This document shows positions 44,581 through 54,358 of a DNA stretch of 64,000 nt, one piece after another (the stretch's first letter is position 1; each line of letters starts with the position of its first letter). A model generated the notes under the pieces. The model was not told where the DNA came from, made no database searches, and was given only the letters and a program-made list of their open reading frames with translations. A program made the translations under genes and the position numbers. The DNA is from Stenotrophomonas nitritireducens (GTDB lineage: Bacteria > Pseudomonadota > Gammaproteobacteria > Xanthomonadales > Xanthomonadaceae). The DNA lies in assembly GCF_001700965.1 (NCBI RefSeq), contig NZ_CP016756.1:1364001-1428000 (forward strand), read 5' to 3'.

Positions 44581-45816
44581 ATGAAGACTTATCTCGTCGG
44601 CGGCGCTGTCCGCGATTCCCTGCTCGGCCAACAACCCGGCGATCGTGACTGGGTGGTGGTTGGTGCCACGCAGGCAGAAATGGAATCACTCGGCTTCAAG
44701 GCCGTGGGCAAGGACTTCCCGGTATTCCTGCACCCGGACGGCGGTGAGGAATATGCACTGGCGCGTACCGAGCGAAAATCCGGCCGCGGCTACCGCGGCT
44801 TCGTGGTCGATGCCGATCCATCGGTGACACTGGAAGAAGACCTGCAGCGCCGTGACTTCACCATCAACGCCATTGCCCGCGACGAGGAAACCGGCGAACT
44901 GGTGGATCCCTGGGGCGGCGTGCGCGATATCGAACAGCGCGTGCTGCGCCATGTCGGCCCCGCCTTTGTCGAAGATCCCTTGCGGGTGCTGCGTGCCGCG
45001 CGCTTCATGGCGCGCTTCGCACCACTGGGCTTCACCCTCGCCCCGGAAACAGCTGCCTTGATGCGGCAGATGGCCGCCAGCGGCGAACTGGATGCATTGG
45101 TCCCGGAACGCATCTGGCAGGAACTGCGCCGCAGCCTGGCCATGAAACAGCCGTCCGCGTTCCTGCGCTGCCTGCACGATACCGGCGCACTGGCTGCGAT
45201 CCTGCCGGAAGTGGATGCGCTGTACGGCGTGCCGCAGCGCGCCGAGTTCCACCCGGAGGTGGATACCGGCGTGCATCAGGAAATGGTCAGCGACATGGCT
45301 GCGCAACTGGCACCGGGCAATGATCTGATCGGCTTCGCCGCGCTCACCCATGATCTCGGCAAGGCGCTGACGCCAACCGACGAACTGCCGCGCCACATCA
45401 TGCACGAGCAGCGCGGCCTGAAGCCGCTCGCCAAACTGTGCGAACGCCTGAAGATTCCGGTCGATCACCGGCTATTGGCCGAAGCCGTCTGCCGTGAACA
45501 CCTCAACGTGCATCGCATTGACGAGCTGCGCGACGCCACCGTGCTGGAACTGATCCAGCGCTGCGATGGTTTCCGGCGCCCGGAGCGCATCGCGCAGTTG
45601 GCTCTGGCCTGCGAATGCGACAAACGCGGCCGGCTCGGTTTTGAAGACAGCGATTACCCACAGCGTGCAACCCTGCAACGCCTGCATGCCGCTGCACTGG
45701 CAATCAACGCGCGCGATATCGCCACAGAAGGCCTGCAAGGCCCCGCCATCGGCGAGGCCCTGAAGAAGGCGCGCATCGCCGCGATCAGCAAGGCACGTCA
45801 ACACGCTGCGTCCTGA
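44581..45816 (+). CDS. cca: Multifunctional CCA-adding enzyme with HD domain
   Basis: The 411-residue protein has the class II nucleotidyltransferase motif GGAVRD (7-12) and metal-binding aspartates in GDRDWV, then [12 protein letters not shown] and the neck region [13 protein letters not shown]-terminal HD domain ([12 protein letters not shown]) matches the type that adds phosphatase and phosphodiesterase activity. It builds and repairs the 3' CCA of tRNA. The start directly follows the SMAG array. Confidence 0.95.
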   Translation: MKTYLVGGAVRDSLLGQQPGDRDWVVVGATQAEMESLGFKAVGKDFPVFLHPDGGEEYALARTERKSGRGYRGFVVDADPSVTLEEDLQRRDFTINAIARDEETGELVDPWGGVRDIEQRVLRHVGPAFVEDPLRVLRAARFMARFAPLGFTLAPETAALMRQMAASGELDALVPERIWQELRRSLAMKQPSAFLRCLHDTGALAAILPEVDALYGVPQRAEFHPEVDTGVHQEMVSDMAAQLAPGNDLIGFAALTHDLGKALTPTDELPRHIMHEQRGLKPLAKLCERLKIPVDHRLLAEAVCREHLNVHRIDELRDATVLELIQRCDGFRRPERIAQLALACECDKRGRLGFEDSDYPQRATLQRLHAAALAINARDIATEGLQGPAIGEALKKARIAAISKARQHAAS

Positions 45817-45954
45817 CCAGGCAATCAAACCGGTGGCGAGCAGGCCGGCCAGACCCGCATTACAAAGGAAGCGCGTACGCGCAGTACTCAGGCCAACGCC
45901 GTCCGCCGGTCCGAAGGGCAACAGGCAGCGGGCCCGCTGAGTCTGTCAGTCGCC

Positions 45955-45987
45955 GCCCGGCCTGAAGCATTGCGCTTCAGGCCGGGC
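45955..45987. terminator. Perfect 14-bp hairpin
   Basis: GCCCGGCCTGAAGC pairs with GCTTCAGGCCGGGC over ATTGC. It lies between the convergent cca and the hypothetical secreted protein gene and may terminate both. There is no T run. Confidence 0.7.
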
Positions 45988-46037
45988 GAATAGCCACGGG
46001 CTGCAGCCAACACGGCCGCCCGCTACCAATCGTTTGA

Positions 46038-46874
46038 TCAGCGCGGCTGCAGTTGGCTCGGCGCTTCATCCGCTGCCTGCGGCGCTGCGTCCTCTTTCTG
46101 CTCGACGGCGGCAACCGGCGGCGGCAAGTTTTCCGCCGGGTTTTCCGCCGGGTTTTCCGCCGGGCTTTCCGTCGCGACCTGCACGGCAGCCGGGCCTGGG
46201 TCACCACCAACAACCTGCATCCATTGCGGCAGCAACTGGGCGAACTGCTGTGCGCAGTCGGCGACATAGCGCGCGCGGACATCGCGAACACCCGCGAAAT
46301 CCCCATCCGCCCACGCCGGGTAGGTTTGCACAACCGGCGTTGGCGTACAGGTGAAGCTGCCGTACGACTCAGCGCCCTTCAGCAAGCCCCGCGATGGTGA
46401 CCTCAAGCCGATACGTGTGCTGTAGCGCAGCTCGTACGGCGTGTCTGTCTGGTCGAGCTCCTGGTACATCAGCACCCAATCACTGCCTTGCAGTTCGACG
46501 ATGAGCGGCTGGTCGATAACACGCTGCGGATTTTGTGCTTGCCACTGCTCCACCTGCGTACGCAACGCGTCCTGCAGCACATCCGTGCCCGGATTCGGAA
46601 TTTCCTTGATCCGCTCGCCATGCAGTTGATTCTTGCCGAAACCCATCGCGCCGCCACCCAGCAGGCCCGTCGCAATCTGCAGGCCAATGGCACGGCCGGT
46701 GTGCCCGCGCCTGACCACACGCAGTTCCGCATCGCCGGCTTGCCGCCCCTTGGCACCCGCGCCGACACTGAACTCGTAATTGAACCCGGGCGCCACCTCG
46801 GGCTTCTTGGCGTACGCGTTGTTCATGGCCAACGCCAACAGCGCCACGCCCATCATTGCTGGAGAGTGCTTCAT
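46038..46874 (-). CDS. Secreted hypothetical protein with PAEN repeats (278 aa)
   Basis: The protein has a signal peptide (MKHSPAMMGVALLALAMNNAYA), a body without a motif I recognise, and a Pro/Glu/Gln-rich C-terminus holding three tandem PAEN repeats encoded by a 12-base DNA repeat (near 46128-46170). A glycine-rich GLLGGGAMGFG segment sits near residue 70. Two cysteines in the second half (about residues 176 and 207) could form a disulfide. It is likely periplasmic; role unknown. Confidence 0.75.
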   Translation of the reverse strand: MKHSPAMMGVALLALAMNNAYAKKPEVAPGFNYEFSVGAGAKGRQAGDAELRVVRRGHTGRAIGLQIATGLLGGGAMGFGKNQLHGERIKEIPNPGTDVLQDALRTQVEQWQAQNPQRVIDQPLIVELQGSDWVLMYQELDQTDTPYELRYSTRIGLRSPSRGLLKGAESYGSFTCTPTPVVQTYPAWADGDFAGVRDVRARYVADCAQQFAQLLPQWMQVVGGDPGPAAVQVATESPAENPAENPAENLPPPVAAVEQKEDAAPQAADEAPSQLQPR

Positions 46875-47089
46875 GTCATCCCTTTCATGCTTTCAACAGA
46901 TTTGCCCCGCCATGTTCCCGGCGGGTTGGCAGCGTGCCAAGCATGGATTATGCCGGTTCCAACATGGCCGACGCACCTGAAAGAAAGGCATGTGCAGGTG
47001 TCAGATAGTCAGCGATTACTCGCAGCGGGCAAGCCTGCAACGCCCACATGCCGATGCGCTGATCGCCAGCGCAACGGCCTTTGGATGTT

Positions 47090-47204
47090 GTAGGAGCGGC
47101 GTAAGCCGCGAAGCCAACGATGCAAAAGACACCGTTGGATTCTGCAATTGCAGCTGCTGCGGTTGGCGATGTATCACCAGCTTCGCGGCTTACGCCGCTC
47201 CTAC
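47090..47204. repeat. Inverted pair of GTAGGAGC-type REP elements
   Basis: GTAGGAGCGGCGTAAGCCGCGAAGCC and its reverse copy enclose about 65 bases, downstream of nagX. The pair could fold into one long hairpin at the end of the nag operon message. Confidence 0.88.
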
Positions 47205-47215
47205 AACCAGCCGCC

Positions 47216-48283
47216 TCAGATTTTCAGATAAATCCTAAGCCGGTCCATCCACGCCATCGGCAGCCACCACACGGCCACGAAGCTCAGCGCCATCGCCAGC
47301 GAGGCGAACTGCGCGCCGCCCAGCGGGGTCAGCCAGCGGTTGAACAGATGTTCCCACAGCCAGTTCCAACTGCCGGTGGCCATCATCGCCAGCACCATCG
47401 CCGACGAGCCCGCATACGCGGTGATCGCGTTGACGCCGAAGCGGCGGCCCAAGGCCGGCCACTGCCTGCAATCGATCAGGATGTGCGCCAGCCACAATCC
47501 GGCGAACGCACAGCCGCCGGTCCACAGCACGTAGGACGGCGTCCACAGGTTCTTGTTCCACGGCAACCAGTTCGCCCATACGCCACCGGCCAGCAACAAC
47601 AGCGCAGCGGCGGGCAGCAGCCGCCAGGGGCGCAGCCGCAGCATCGCGCCCGCACGCAGGCCGAGCAGGGTCGAGGCCAAGGCGCCCAAAGTGGAAATCA
47701 GCCCTTCCGGGTCATGGCCATGACCGCTTGCCGCGTCGTATTGGTACAGCAGTGATCCAAACAGCGCCGTATCCGCCCGGCTGGCGACGTTGAGCCAAGG
47801 CTCCAGCGTGCCACCGGCCGCCAACAATGCAGCGTAGCCAACCAGCAGCACGCCCAGGCACAGCGTCTGCGCCTTCGGCTTCAACCAGATCGCCACCGCG
47901 CCGGCAAACGCAAAGCACAACCCGATACGCTGCAGCACGCCCCACGGCCGGTAATGCGGCAGCTCCAGCCACCACCAGGCGAGGAAATGCAGCAGCAGGC
48001 CCAAGCCAAGAATGCGTGCGGCGCGGATCAGCACCGTGCGCGTCAATGCACCACGATCAGCGCCCTGCTCCACCCGCGGCACCACGCCCAGCGCGATCGA
48101 CACGCCGACAATCACCAGGAAGAACGGAAACACCAGGTCGGTCGGCGTGCAGCCATGCCATTCCGAATGCCGTAACGGTGCATAGACATGACTCCAGCTG
48201 CCGGGGTTGTTGACCAGCAGCATGGCCGCCACGGTGATGCCACGCAGGGCATCCACCGAGGCATAACGGATGGCTTTGTTCAT
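47216..48283 (-). CDS. nagX: NagX-type membrane acyltransferase-like protein (DUF5009)
   Basis: The 355-residue membrane protein begins IRYASVDALRGITVAAMLLVNNPG, the hallmark of the heparan-alpha-glucosaminide acetyltransferase/YeiB-like family, with His residues in PLRHSEWHGCTPTDLVFPFFL and about ten helices. NagX occurs in Xanthomonas, Shewanella and relatives inside nag loci; its exact reaction is not settled, but it may acetylate or handle aminosugars at the membrane. It is last in nagP-nagR-nagB-nagA-nagX, ten bases after nagA. Confidence 0.88.
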   Translation of the reverse strand: MNKAIRYASVDALRGITVAAMLLVNNPGSWSHVYAPLRHSEWHGCTPTDLVFPFFLVIVGVSIALGVVPRVEQGADRGALTRTVLIRAARILGLGLLLHFLAWWWLELPHYRPWGVLQRIGLCFAFAGAVAIWLKPKAQTLCLGVLLVGYAALLAAGGTLEPWLNVASRADTALFGSLLYQYDAASGHGHDPEGLISTLGALASTLLGLRAGAMLRLRPWRLLPAAALLLLAGGVWANWLPWNKNLWTPSYVLWTGGCAFAGLWLAHILIDCRQWPALGRRFGVNAITAYAGSSAMVLAMMATGSWNWLWEHLFNRWLTPLGGAQFASLAMALSFVAVWWLPMAWMDRLRIYLKI

Positions 48284-48293
48284 GGCGTCAAGC

Positions 48294-49436
48294 TCAGTCG
48301 CGTTGACCAGCAATCCAGGTGGCCTGCACCTGCAGATCGGCATCGAGCAATACAAAATCAGCCTGGTAGCCGGCTGCAATCTGCCCGTAGCGGTCATCCA
48401 GCCCCAGGAACTGCGCCGGATATGTCGACGCCATGCGCGAAGCTTCGGCCAGCGACAAACCCAGCAGTCCAACCGTATTGCGCACGGCAGTGATCATGTC
48501 CAGGGCCGAACCGGCCAAGGCACCGGCGGCGTTGCGCACCACGCCATCAACGGCGGTGATCACTTCGCCATACAACTCGAAGGCCGGGTTGTCCGAGCCC
48601 ACCATCGGCATCGCATCGGTCACCAGGAACACCTTGCCGCGCGGCTTGGCTGCCAGCGCAACGCGCAGGCTGGCCGGGTGCACGTGCACGCCATCGACGA
48701 TCACGCCACACCAGCTGTCAGCGTCTTCCAAGGCCGCGCCCACCGCGCCGGGATCACGCCCCTGCAGCGGCGACATGGCGTTGTACAGATGGGTGAAACC
48801 GGTGATGCCGGCATCCAGCCCGGCACGGATTTCGTCATAGCTGCCGGCGGTATGGCCGGCGGCCACGATGGCGCCATTGGCCACCATCTGCTGGATCGTT
48901 GCCAGCGGCACGCGTTCGGGCGCCAGCGTGATCAGGGTGACGCCATTGTCCAGCGAGGTGGCCATGCGCACTTCGTCGGCATCGGGCACGCGGAACTTGC
49001 CGGCATCATGTGTGCCCTTGCGAGCTGGTGCGATATACGGGCCTTCCAGATGGATGCCGAGCACGCCCGGCACCTTCGCCGCGATCGCATCGCGCGTAGC
49101 CTGCACCGCGCGCGCCATCACCTCGGCATCGTCGCTGATCAGCGTCGGCAGCATGCCGGTGGTGCCGTAGCGCCGATGCCCGGCCACCATCGTGCGCAAT
49201 GCATCGACGTCGGTCTGGTTGTTGAACAACGCACCGCCACCGCCATTGACCTGCGCATCGATGAAACCGGGCAGCAGCCAGCCGCCGCCCAGGTCCACCT
49301 GCGCATCGGCCGCGGCAACCGCCGGGTCGTCGCTGGCGACGACCGCGGTGATGCGGCCGTCTTCGATCAATACCGCGACATCGTCACGGAAGTTCTCGCC
49401 GGCAAGTACCCGGCCATTGCGCAGCACGGTTTTCAT
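48294..49436 (-). CDS. nagA: N-acetylglucosamine-6-phosphate deacetylase
   Basis: The 380-residue amidohydrolase has the metal- and substrate-binding segments LPGFIDAQVNGGGG, LGIHLEGPYIAPARKGTH (Glu of the metal site), AAGHTAGSYDE, THLYNAMSP and catalytic Asp in LVTDAMP. It converts GlcNAc-6-P to GlcN-6-P and acetate in the cytoplasm. Its ATG overlaps the nagB stop by one base (TGATG-type), so the two are coupled. Confidence 0.96.
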   Translation of the reverse strand: MKTVLRNGRVLAGENFRDDVAVLIEDGRITAVVASDDPAVAAADAQVDLGGGWLLPGFIDAQVNGGGGALFNNQTDVDALRTMVAGHRRYGTTGMLPTLISDDAEVMARAVQATRDAIAAKVPGVLGIHLEGPYIAPARKGTHDAGKFRVPDADEVRMATSLDNGVTLITLAPERVPLATIQQMVANGAIVAAGHTAGSYDEIRAGLDAGITGFTHLYNAMSPLQGRDPGAVGAALEDADSWCGVIVDGVHVHPASLRVALAAKPRGKVFLVTDAMPMVGSDNPAFELYGEVITAVDGVVRNAAGALAGSALDMITAVRNTVGLLGLSLAEASRMASTYPAQFLGLDDRYGQIAAGYQADFVLLDADLQVQATWIAGQRD

Positions 49437-50464
49437 CAGACGGTTTCCGTCACCTTGTTGAGGTGCGGGGGCAGATCCGGGTTGTTGCCACGACGCAGCG
49501 CCAGCGCGTTGATCGCGCGGTAGAAACTCTGGATCGTCAGCAGCGGTGCGCACAGCGGGTGCGGCGCGGCGGCGGTTGGCAGGTTGCCGCCTTCACCGGT
49601 CAGCCACACCTGCGCGCCGCGTGCGGCGAACTCTTCGGCCACGGCACGGGTGCCGGCGCCGGTTTCATCGGGTTGCGCAAAGGCCAGCACCGGGAAATCG
49701 CGGCCCACCAGCGCCATCGGGCCATGCTTCACTTCGGCCGAGCTGTAGCCTTCGGCATGCAGGCCGCAGGTTTCCTTGAACTTCAATGCCGCTTCCTGCG
49801 CGGCGGCCAGGCCGGGACCACGGCCGAGCACGAACAGGTTGTGCGCGTCGACCAGACCATCTGTCACCGCACTCCAGTCGCAGGCCCAGGCTTCGGTCAT
49901 TGCGGCCGGCAAGGCATCCAGCGCGGCGATCAGCGCCGGATCATTCTTCCAGTACGCGCCCAGTTGCAGGATCGCCGCCAGCGAGGCGAGATAACTCTTG
50001 GTTGCAGCGACGCTGCGCTCGGCACCGGCGCCCAGCGGAATGACGGTTTCAGCCAGCAGTGCCAGCGGCGAGTCTTCCACATTGACCAGCGCCACGACGC
50101 GCGCGCCGGCGGCCTTGGCGGCTTCGGCGTTACGCAGCAGGTCCGGGCTCTTGCCCGACTGCGAAATCACGATGTACAGCGCCCCGCGCAGCTGCAGCGG
50201 CGCTTCATACACCGAGCCCACCGACGGCGAGGCCGAGGCGGTGACCAGGCCGAGCTGGGTTTCGAACAGATACTTGGCATAGGTTGCCGCGTGATCGGAA
50301 CTGCCGCGTGCACAGGTGACAACGAAGGGCGGCGGGTTCTGGCGCAGATCTGCGGCCAGGGCCTGCACCACGTCGCGGTTGCGTGCGAACTGGGCGGCGA
50401 TGACAGAGGCGCTTTCTGCAGCCTCGTTGAACATCAGGGTTTCGGTTTCACTGGGCAGTGCCAT
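49436..50464 (-). CDS. nagB: Glucosamine-6-phosphate deaminase, SIS type (NagB-II)
   Basis: The 342-residue protein has two SIS domains with TCARGSSDHAATYAKY, SQSGKSPDLL and a second-domain VLGRGPGLAAAQEAALKFKETCGLHAEG, plus AEVKHGPMALV. This is the GlmS-isomerase-like deaminase used by Xanthomonas, Shewanella and others in place of the classical NagB. It converts GlcN-6-P to fructose-6-P and ammonia. It lacks the glutamine amidotransferase domain, so it is not GlmS. Six bases separate it from nagR. Confidence 0.94.
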   Translation of the reverse strand: MALPSETETLMFNEAAESASVIAAQFARNRDVVQALAADLRQNPPPFVVTCARGSSDHAATYAKYLFETQLGLVTASASPSVGSVYEAPLQLRGALYIVISQSGKSPDLLRNAEAAKAAGARVVALVNVEDSPLALLAETVIPLGAGAERSVAATKSYLASLAAILQLGAYWKNDPALIAALDALPAAMTEAWACDWSAVTDGLVDAHNLFVLGRGPGLAAAQEAALKFKETCGLHAEGYSSAEVKHGPMALVGRDFPVLAFAQPDETGAGTRAVAEEFAARGAQVWLTGEGGNLPTAAAPHPLCAPLLTIQSFYRAINALALRRGNNPDLPPHLNKVTETV

Positions 50465-50470
50465 GGATCG

Positions 50471-51547
50471 TTACTCGGAGAGGTCGGGGGGAGATGAAGG
50501 AGGTCGCGACGGTTGCTGACGCAGCGGCGCGGTCGAGCCGCGTACCACCAACTGCGGTACAAAACCCTGGTTCTGCAGCTGTGCCGGGCTGTCTTCGTAG
50601 GCATCGGTGCGCAGCTGGCTTATCAGCAAGCGCGCGGCATGGCGGGCGATGTCGCCGGTAGCCTGCTTGGCGGTGGTCAGCGCCGGCCACGACTGGCGCG
50701 AGAACGGGCTGTCCTCGAAACCGGCGATGGACAGGTCATACGGCACGTTCAAACCGGCCGAATTGGCCGCCGCCAGCACGCCGGCAGCGATTTCGTCGTT
50801 GGAGCCGAAGATGGCGGTAGGCGGCTCGCGCAGCGCCAGCAGGCGGCGCGCACCACGGAAACCATCATCAAAGGTGTAATCGCCCGGGATCACCAGGTGC
50901 TTGTCGAGCGGGATGCCGTAGTCCTTCAGCGCAGCTTCGTAGCCGGCGTAACGCTCGCCGCTGGAGCGGTGCGAGGTACCGCCCCACAGGAAGCCGATGC
51001 GCTGGTGGCCCAGCTGGATCAGGTGCTCGGTGATTTCATAGGCGGCATCACGGTCGTCGACGAACACGCAGGGGCCATCGCCCGGGTCTTCGGTGGCGGC
51101 AATGATGCGCACGGTCTTAATGCCACGCGCATTGAGCGCGGCCACCAGTTCCGGCCGCTCGGACATCGGCGCGGTCAGCACCAAGCCGGCCAAGCGCGAA
51201 CGCTGTACCCAGTCAGCCAGCTCCTCGGCCAGCATCGGCGAGGTCGAGTCGCAGGGATGGATCTGCAGGCCGAAGCCGGTCTCGCGGCAGGCCGACAGCA
51301 CACCGTTCTGTACCCCGATGATGTGGTACGGATTGGGGTTGTCGTAGACCAGCCCGATCACGAAGGTGGTGTTGCTGCGCAGGTTGCGGGCCGAAGGATC
51401 GGGCTCGTAGTCCAGCTCGGCCACCGCCCGCAGCACGCGCGCGCGGGTGGCCTGCATCACCGAAGGCTCGTTGTTGATCACCCGCGAGACGGTCTTCAAA
51501 GAGACCTTGGCACGCTCGGCGACATCCTTGATGGTGGGTCTACGCAT
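50471..51547 (-). CDS. nagR: LacI-family repressor NagR
   Basis: The protein has the LacI helix-turn-helix and hinge (TIKDVAERAKVSLKTVSRVINNEPSV, YEPDPSARNLRSN) and a sugar-binding core (FVIGLVYDNPNPYHIIGVQNG, AIFGSNDEIAAGVLAAA). Position between nagP and nagB marks it as the GlcNAc regulator of the Xanthomonadaceae type. Starts at 51547, 51580 and 51601 are in frame; 51547 begins just before the HTH and has GGGA upstream. It should bind the TGACA-N4-TGTCA sites listed below. Confidence 0.92.
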   Translation of the reverse strand: MRRPTIKDVAERAKVSLKTVSRVINNEPSVMQATRARVLRAVAELDYEPDPSARNLRSNTTFVIGLVYDNPNPYHIIGVQNGVLSACRETGFGLQIHPCDSTSPMLAEELADWVQRSRLAGLVLTAPMSERPELVAALNARGIKTVRIIAATEDPGDGPCVFVDDRDAAYEITEHLIQLGHQRIGFLWGGTSHRSSGERYAGYEAALKDYGIPLDKHLVIPGDYTFDDGFRGARRLLALREPPTAIFGSNDEIAAGVLAAANSAGLNVPYDLSIAGFEDSPFSRQSWPALTTAKQATGDIARHAARLLISQLRTDAYEDSPAQLQNQGFVPQLVVRGSTAPLRQQPSRPPSSPPDLSE

Positions 51548-51590
51548 TACCGGTTCCCGCGTTGGCTCGATTGCCGCCATGATGCTTGAT

Positions 51591-52880
51591 TCAGGCGCCA
51601 CGTGCCTTGCCCGCGTTATGACCTACGGTGCCGAAGTACAGGATGTACAGGTAGCAGGGGATCATCAGCGCGGCGAACACCAGCTGGAAGTGCTCCGGGT
51701 AGGCATGCTTGAGCAGGGCGAAGGCCTGCGGGATGATCGCGCCACCGGCAATACCCATCACCAGCAGAGCCGAACCGATCTGGGTGAAGCGGCCCAGGCC
51801 ACGGATCGCCAGCGGGAAGATCGCCGGCCACATCATGGCGTTGGCAAAGCCCAGCGCGGCGACGAAGCCCACCGACACATAGCCATGGGTGAAATAGGCG
51901 CCCAGGGTGAACACCACGCCCAGCACCGCCGACACCGCCAGGTACTTTTCCTGCGAGATGAAGCGCGGGATCACCAGCAGGCCGATCACGTAACCCACCA
52001 GCATCGCGAACAGGGTGTAAGAGGTGAACAGCTTGGTCTGGTCCAGCGGCAGGCCGAAGGCATTGCCGTAAGTGCCGATGGCGTCGCCGGCCATCACTTC
52101 CACGCCGACGTAGACGAACAGACACATCACGCCCAGCCACAGGTGCGGGAACTGGAAGATGCTGCGCTTGGCGGCCTTGCCGTCATTGGCCACAGCATTG
52201 GCCTGGTCAGGCTGCACTTCCGGCAACGGCGAGAACAGCACGCCGACTGCAACCAGCAGCAGCACACCGGCAATCACCATGTAAGGGGTGTGGATCTTGG
52301 CGGCAAAGGTATTGAGCAGGTCGGCCTTGGTGGCGGCGTCCGCGGCCTGAACCTGGGCTTCCAGGTCACCAATGCCGTGCAGCACGAAGGTACCGATGAT
52401 CACCGGTGCGAGAATGCCGGCAATCTTGTTGCAGATGCCCATCAGCGCGATGCGCTGGGCGGCACCTTCGATCGGGCCGAGGATGCTGATATAGGGATTT
52501 ACCGCAGTCTGCAGCAGGGCCATGCCGCCGCCGATGACGAACAGGCCGGCAAGCGCGCCGCCAAACCAGCGCTGGGTGGCGAACTCGCCGAACGCCATCG
52601 CGCCGACCGCCATCACTGCCAGGCTCAGCGCCAGGCCCTTCTTCATGCCGGTGCGGCCGAGGATCCACGAGGCCGGCAGGGCCAGGAAGAAGTAGGACAG
52701 GTAGAACACCATCAGCACCAGGAACGCCGACACCTCGTTTACGTCGAAGGCCAGCTTGACGAAGGTGATCAACGGGCCGTTGATCCAGGTACAGAAACCG
52801 ATGATGAAGAAGAGTACGCCAACGATGGCGATGGACGACGCCATGCTGGTACGCGGCGTCGAGTCGGGAACAGCAGACAT
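51591..52880 (-). CDS. nagP: MFS sugar permease NagP (FucP family)
   Basis: The 429-residue protein has twelve predicted helices with FucP-family marks: FFIIGFCTWINGPLI, LLQTAVNPYISILGP and ALGFANAMMWPAIFPLAI. It is the inner-membrane GlcNAc transporter of this locus, delivering free sugar that must then be phosphorylated by a kinase. AGGAG lies eight bases before the ATG at 52880. It is first in the leftward operon. Confidence 0.93.
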   Translation of the reverse strand: MSAVPDSTPRTSMASSIAIVGVLFFIIGFCTWINGPLITFVKLAFDVNEVSAFLVLMVFYLSYFFLALPASWILGRTGMKKGLALSLAVMAVGAMAFGEFATQRWFGGALAGLFVIGGGMALLQTAVNPYISILGPIEGAAQRIALMGICNKIAGILAPVIIGTFVLHGIGDLEAQVQAADAATKADLLNTFAAKIHTPYMVIAGVLLLVAVGVLFSPLPEVQPDQANAVANDGKAAKRSIFQFPHLWLGVMCLFVYVGVEVMAGDAIGTYGNAFGLPLDQTKLFTSYTLFAMLVGYVIGLLVIPRFISQEKYLAVSAVLGVVFTLGAYFTHGYVSVGFVAALGFANAMMWPAIFPLAIRGLGRFTQIGSALLVMGIAGGAIIPQAFALLKHAYPEHFQLVFAALMIPCYLYILYFGTVGHNAGKARGA

Positions 52881-52933
52881 GGGCAAAGCTCCTGCGGATG
52901 CGGGAGACGGATCGAGCCGTCCGGCGATTACGT

Positions 52934-52953
52934 GGGAACAACGTTGTCACATT
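52934..52953. promoter_or_regulatory. Probable NagR operator before nagP
   Basis: GGGAACAACGTTGTCACATT contains the palindrome ACAACGTTGT, 54 bases upstream of the nagP ATG. It fits the GACAACGTTGTC-type motif recalled for NagR in Xanthomonas, with one weaker half. Confidence 0.75.
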
Positions 52954-53166
52954 TATTGTTTGGTGCCGACAGGTTTGTCAACAACGCAACGTCGCCGAGG
53001 CTTCGGCGCAGATCATCGGGGATGCCCGACAAGCCCGTAGGAATCAGGCTTTCTGCGTAAAACCCCGCAAGTTGAGGCACTACACGCTATCGAATGCAAC
53101 AAATGACCGCGCTGCAGGGTTTGCGCAGACGCGCTGCAGCGCAACATCGAAAGTTTCAATTATTCG

Positions 53167-53183
53167 TTGACATCGTTGTCAGA
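53167..53183. promoter_or_regulatory. Probable NagR operator before the first sugar kinase
   Basis: TTGACATCGTTGTCAGA holds TGACA-TCGT-TGTCA, a clean palindrome 66 bases upstream of the kinase start. The identical 14-base core occurs before the second kinase at 60722-60735. Confidence 0.82.
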
Positions 53184-53248
53184 ACGATTACAGACTCGGC
53201 CCCCGAATGGCGCCTCTCCGGCGCTGCGCCTCGCCATAGGGAACCCGA

Positions 53249-54268
53249 GTGACAGCTGTCGTCCCCCCGCTGCAGACCACCCGCCTTGACCCCGCCCCGC
53301 GGCCCTTCTTCGCCGCCGATGTCGGTGGCACGCACGTCCGCGTGGGTCTGATCCGGGCGGCGGCGGCAAACGACCCGTCCATCGACGTGCTGTCCTACCG
53401 CAAGTACCGGTGCGCGGACTACCCCAGCCTCAGCGCGATCCTGTCCGACTTCGCCAGCCACAACCCGCCGGTCGAGCATTGCGTCATCGCCACCGCCGGT
53501 TATGCGCTGGCCGACGGCACGGTGATCTCGGCCAACCTGCCGTGGCCGCTGTCGTCCGGCCGCATCCGTGAGGATCTCGGCTTTGCCGGGGTGCACCTGG
53601 TCAACGATTTCGAAGCCGTGGCGCATGCCGCCGGCCACATCAACGCCAGCCAGGTGCTGCAGCTCACCGGCCCGGCCGAAGCCGAGCGCGGGCCGACGCT
53701 GGTGATCGGCCCGGGCACCGGCCTGGGCGCGGCGGTATGGATTCCGGTCGGCAACCGTTCGGTGGTATTGGCCACCGAAGCGGGCCAGGCATCACTGGCG
53801 GCCACCACTGAACTGGAAATGGCGGTGCTGCAGCAGATGCTGCATGACCGCCCGCATGTGTCCATCGAACAGGCGCTGTCCGGCCCCGGCCTGCTCAACC
53901 TGTACAACGCGCTGTGCGCGGTGCGCGGCGTCGCGCCGGTGCACACCACGCCCGATGCGGTGAGCGCGGCAGCCTGCGATGGCAGCGACCCGCTGGCCGT
54001 GGAAACCCTGCAGCTGTTCTGCGGAATCCTCGGCTCCACCATCGGTGACATGGCCCTGCTCTACGGCGTGCAGGGCGGCATCTATCTGGCTGGCGGCATC
54101 CTGCCGAAGATCAGCCAATTCCTTTTGAACAGCACCTTCGTCGAACGCTTCCTCAACAAGGGGCCGATGCGCAAGGCGTTGCAAAGCATTCCCGTGAAGC
54201 TGGTAGAGCACGGGCAACTGGGCGTCATCGGCGCCGCCAGTTGGTATCTGGAAAAGTCGGCCACGTAA
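53249..54268 (+). CDS. Glucokinase-family sugar kinase, copy 1
   Basis: The 339-residue protein belongs to the Glk (non-ROK) family: FFAADVGGTHVRVGLI phosphate-binding loop, LVNDFEAVAHA with the catalytic Asp, VIGPGTGLGAAVW and GIYLAGGILPKI. It should phosphorylate GlcNAc or glucose with ATP; free sugar imported by NagP needs such a step before NagA. The GTG start has GGGA upstream. It precedes a TonB receptor by 90 bases. A 66-base stretch near its 3' end (54186-54251) is identical to copy 2. Confidence 0.9.
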   Translation: MTAVVPPLQTTRLDPAPRPFFAADVGGTHVRVGLIRAAAANDPSIDVLSYRKYRCADYPSLSAILSDFASHNPPVEHCVIATAGYALADGTVISANLPWPLSSGRIREDLGFAGVHLVNDFEAVAHAAGHINASQVLQLTGPAEAERGPTLVIGPGTGLGAAVWIPVGNRSVVLATEAGQASLAATTELEMAVLQQMLHDRPHVSIEQALSGPGLLNLYNALCAVRGVAPVHTTPDAVSAAACDGSDPLAVETLQLFCGILGSTIGDMALLYGVQGGIYLAGGILPKISQFLLNSTFVERFLNKGPMRKALQSIPVKLVEHGQLGVIGAASWYLEKSAT

Positions 54269-54358
54269 GCCGTCAGCAGCATAAGCAACAGATCCACCAG
54301 CAGGACCGTAGTCAAGCGGCACTTTGTGCCAAACCATCAGATGTTGAGGAGAGACAAC

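Larger units (their letters stand above)
52881..53248. promoter_or_regulatory. Divergent nagP / sugar kinase control region
   Basis: This 368-base gap separates the leftward nag operon from the rightward kinase-receptor operon. Each side has its own palindromic operator (52934-52953 and 53167-53183). Nothing else is recognised between them. Confidence 0.8.

Noticed and set aside
49436..50464. GlmS as an alternative for the SIS-domain protein
   Set aside because: The N-terminal glutamine amidotransferase domain is absent and the gene is embedded in the nag operon, so NagB-II fits better.
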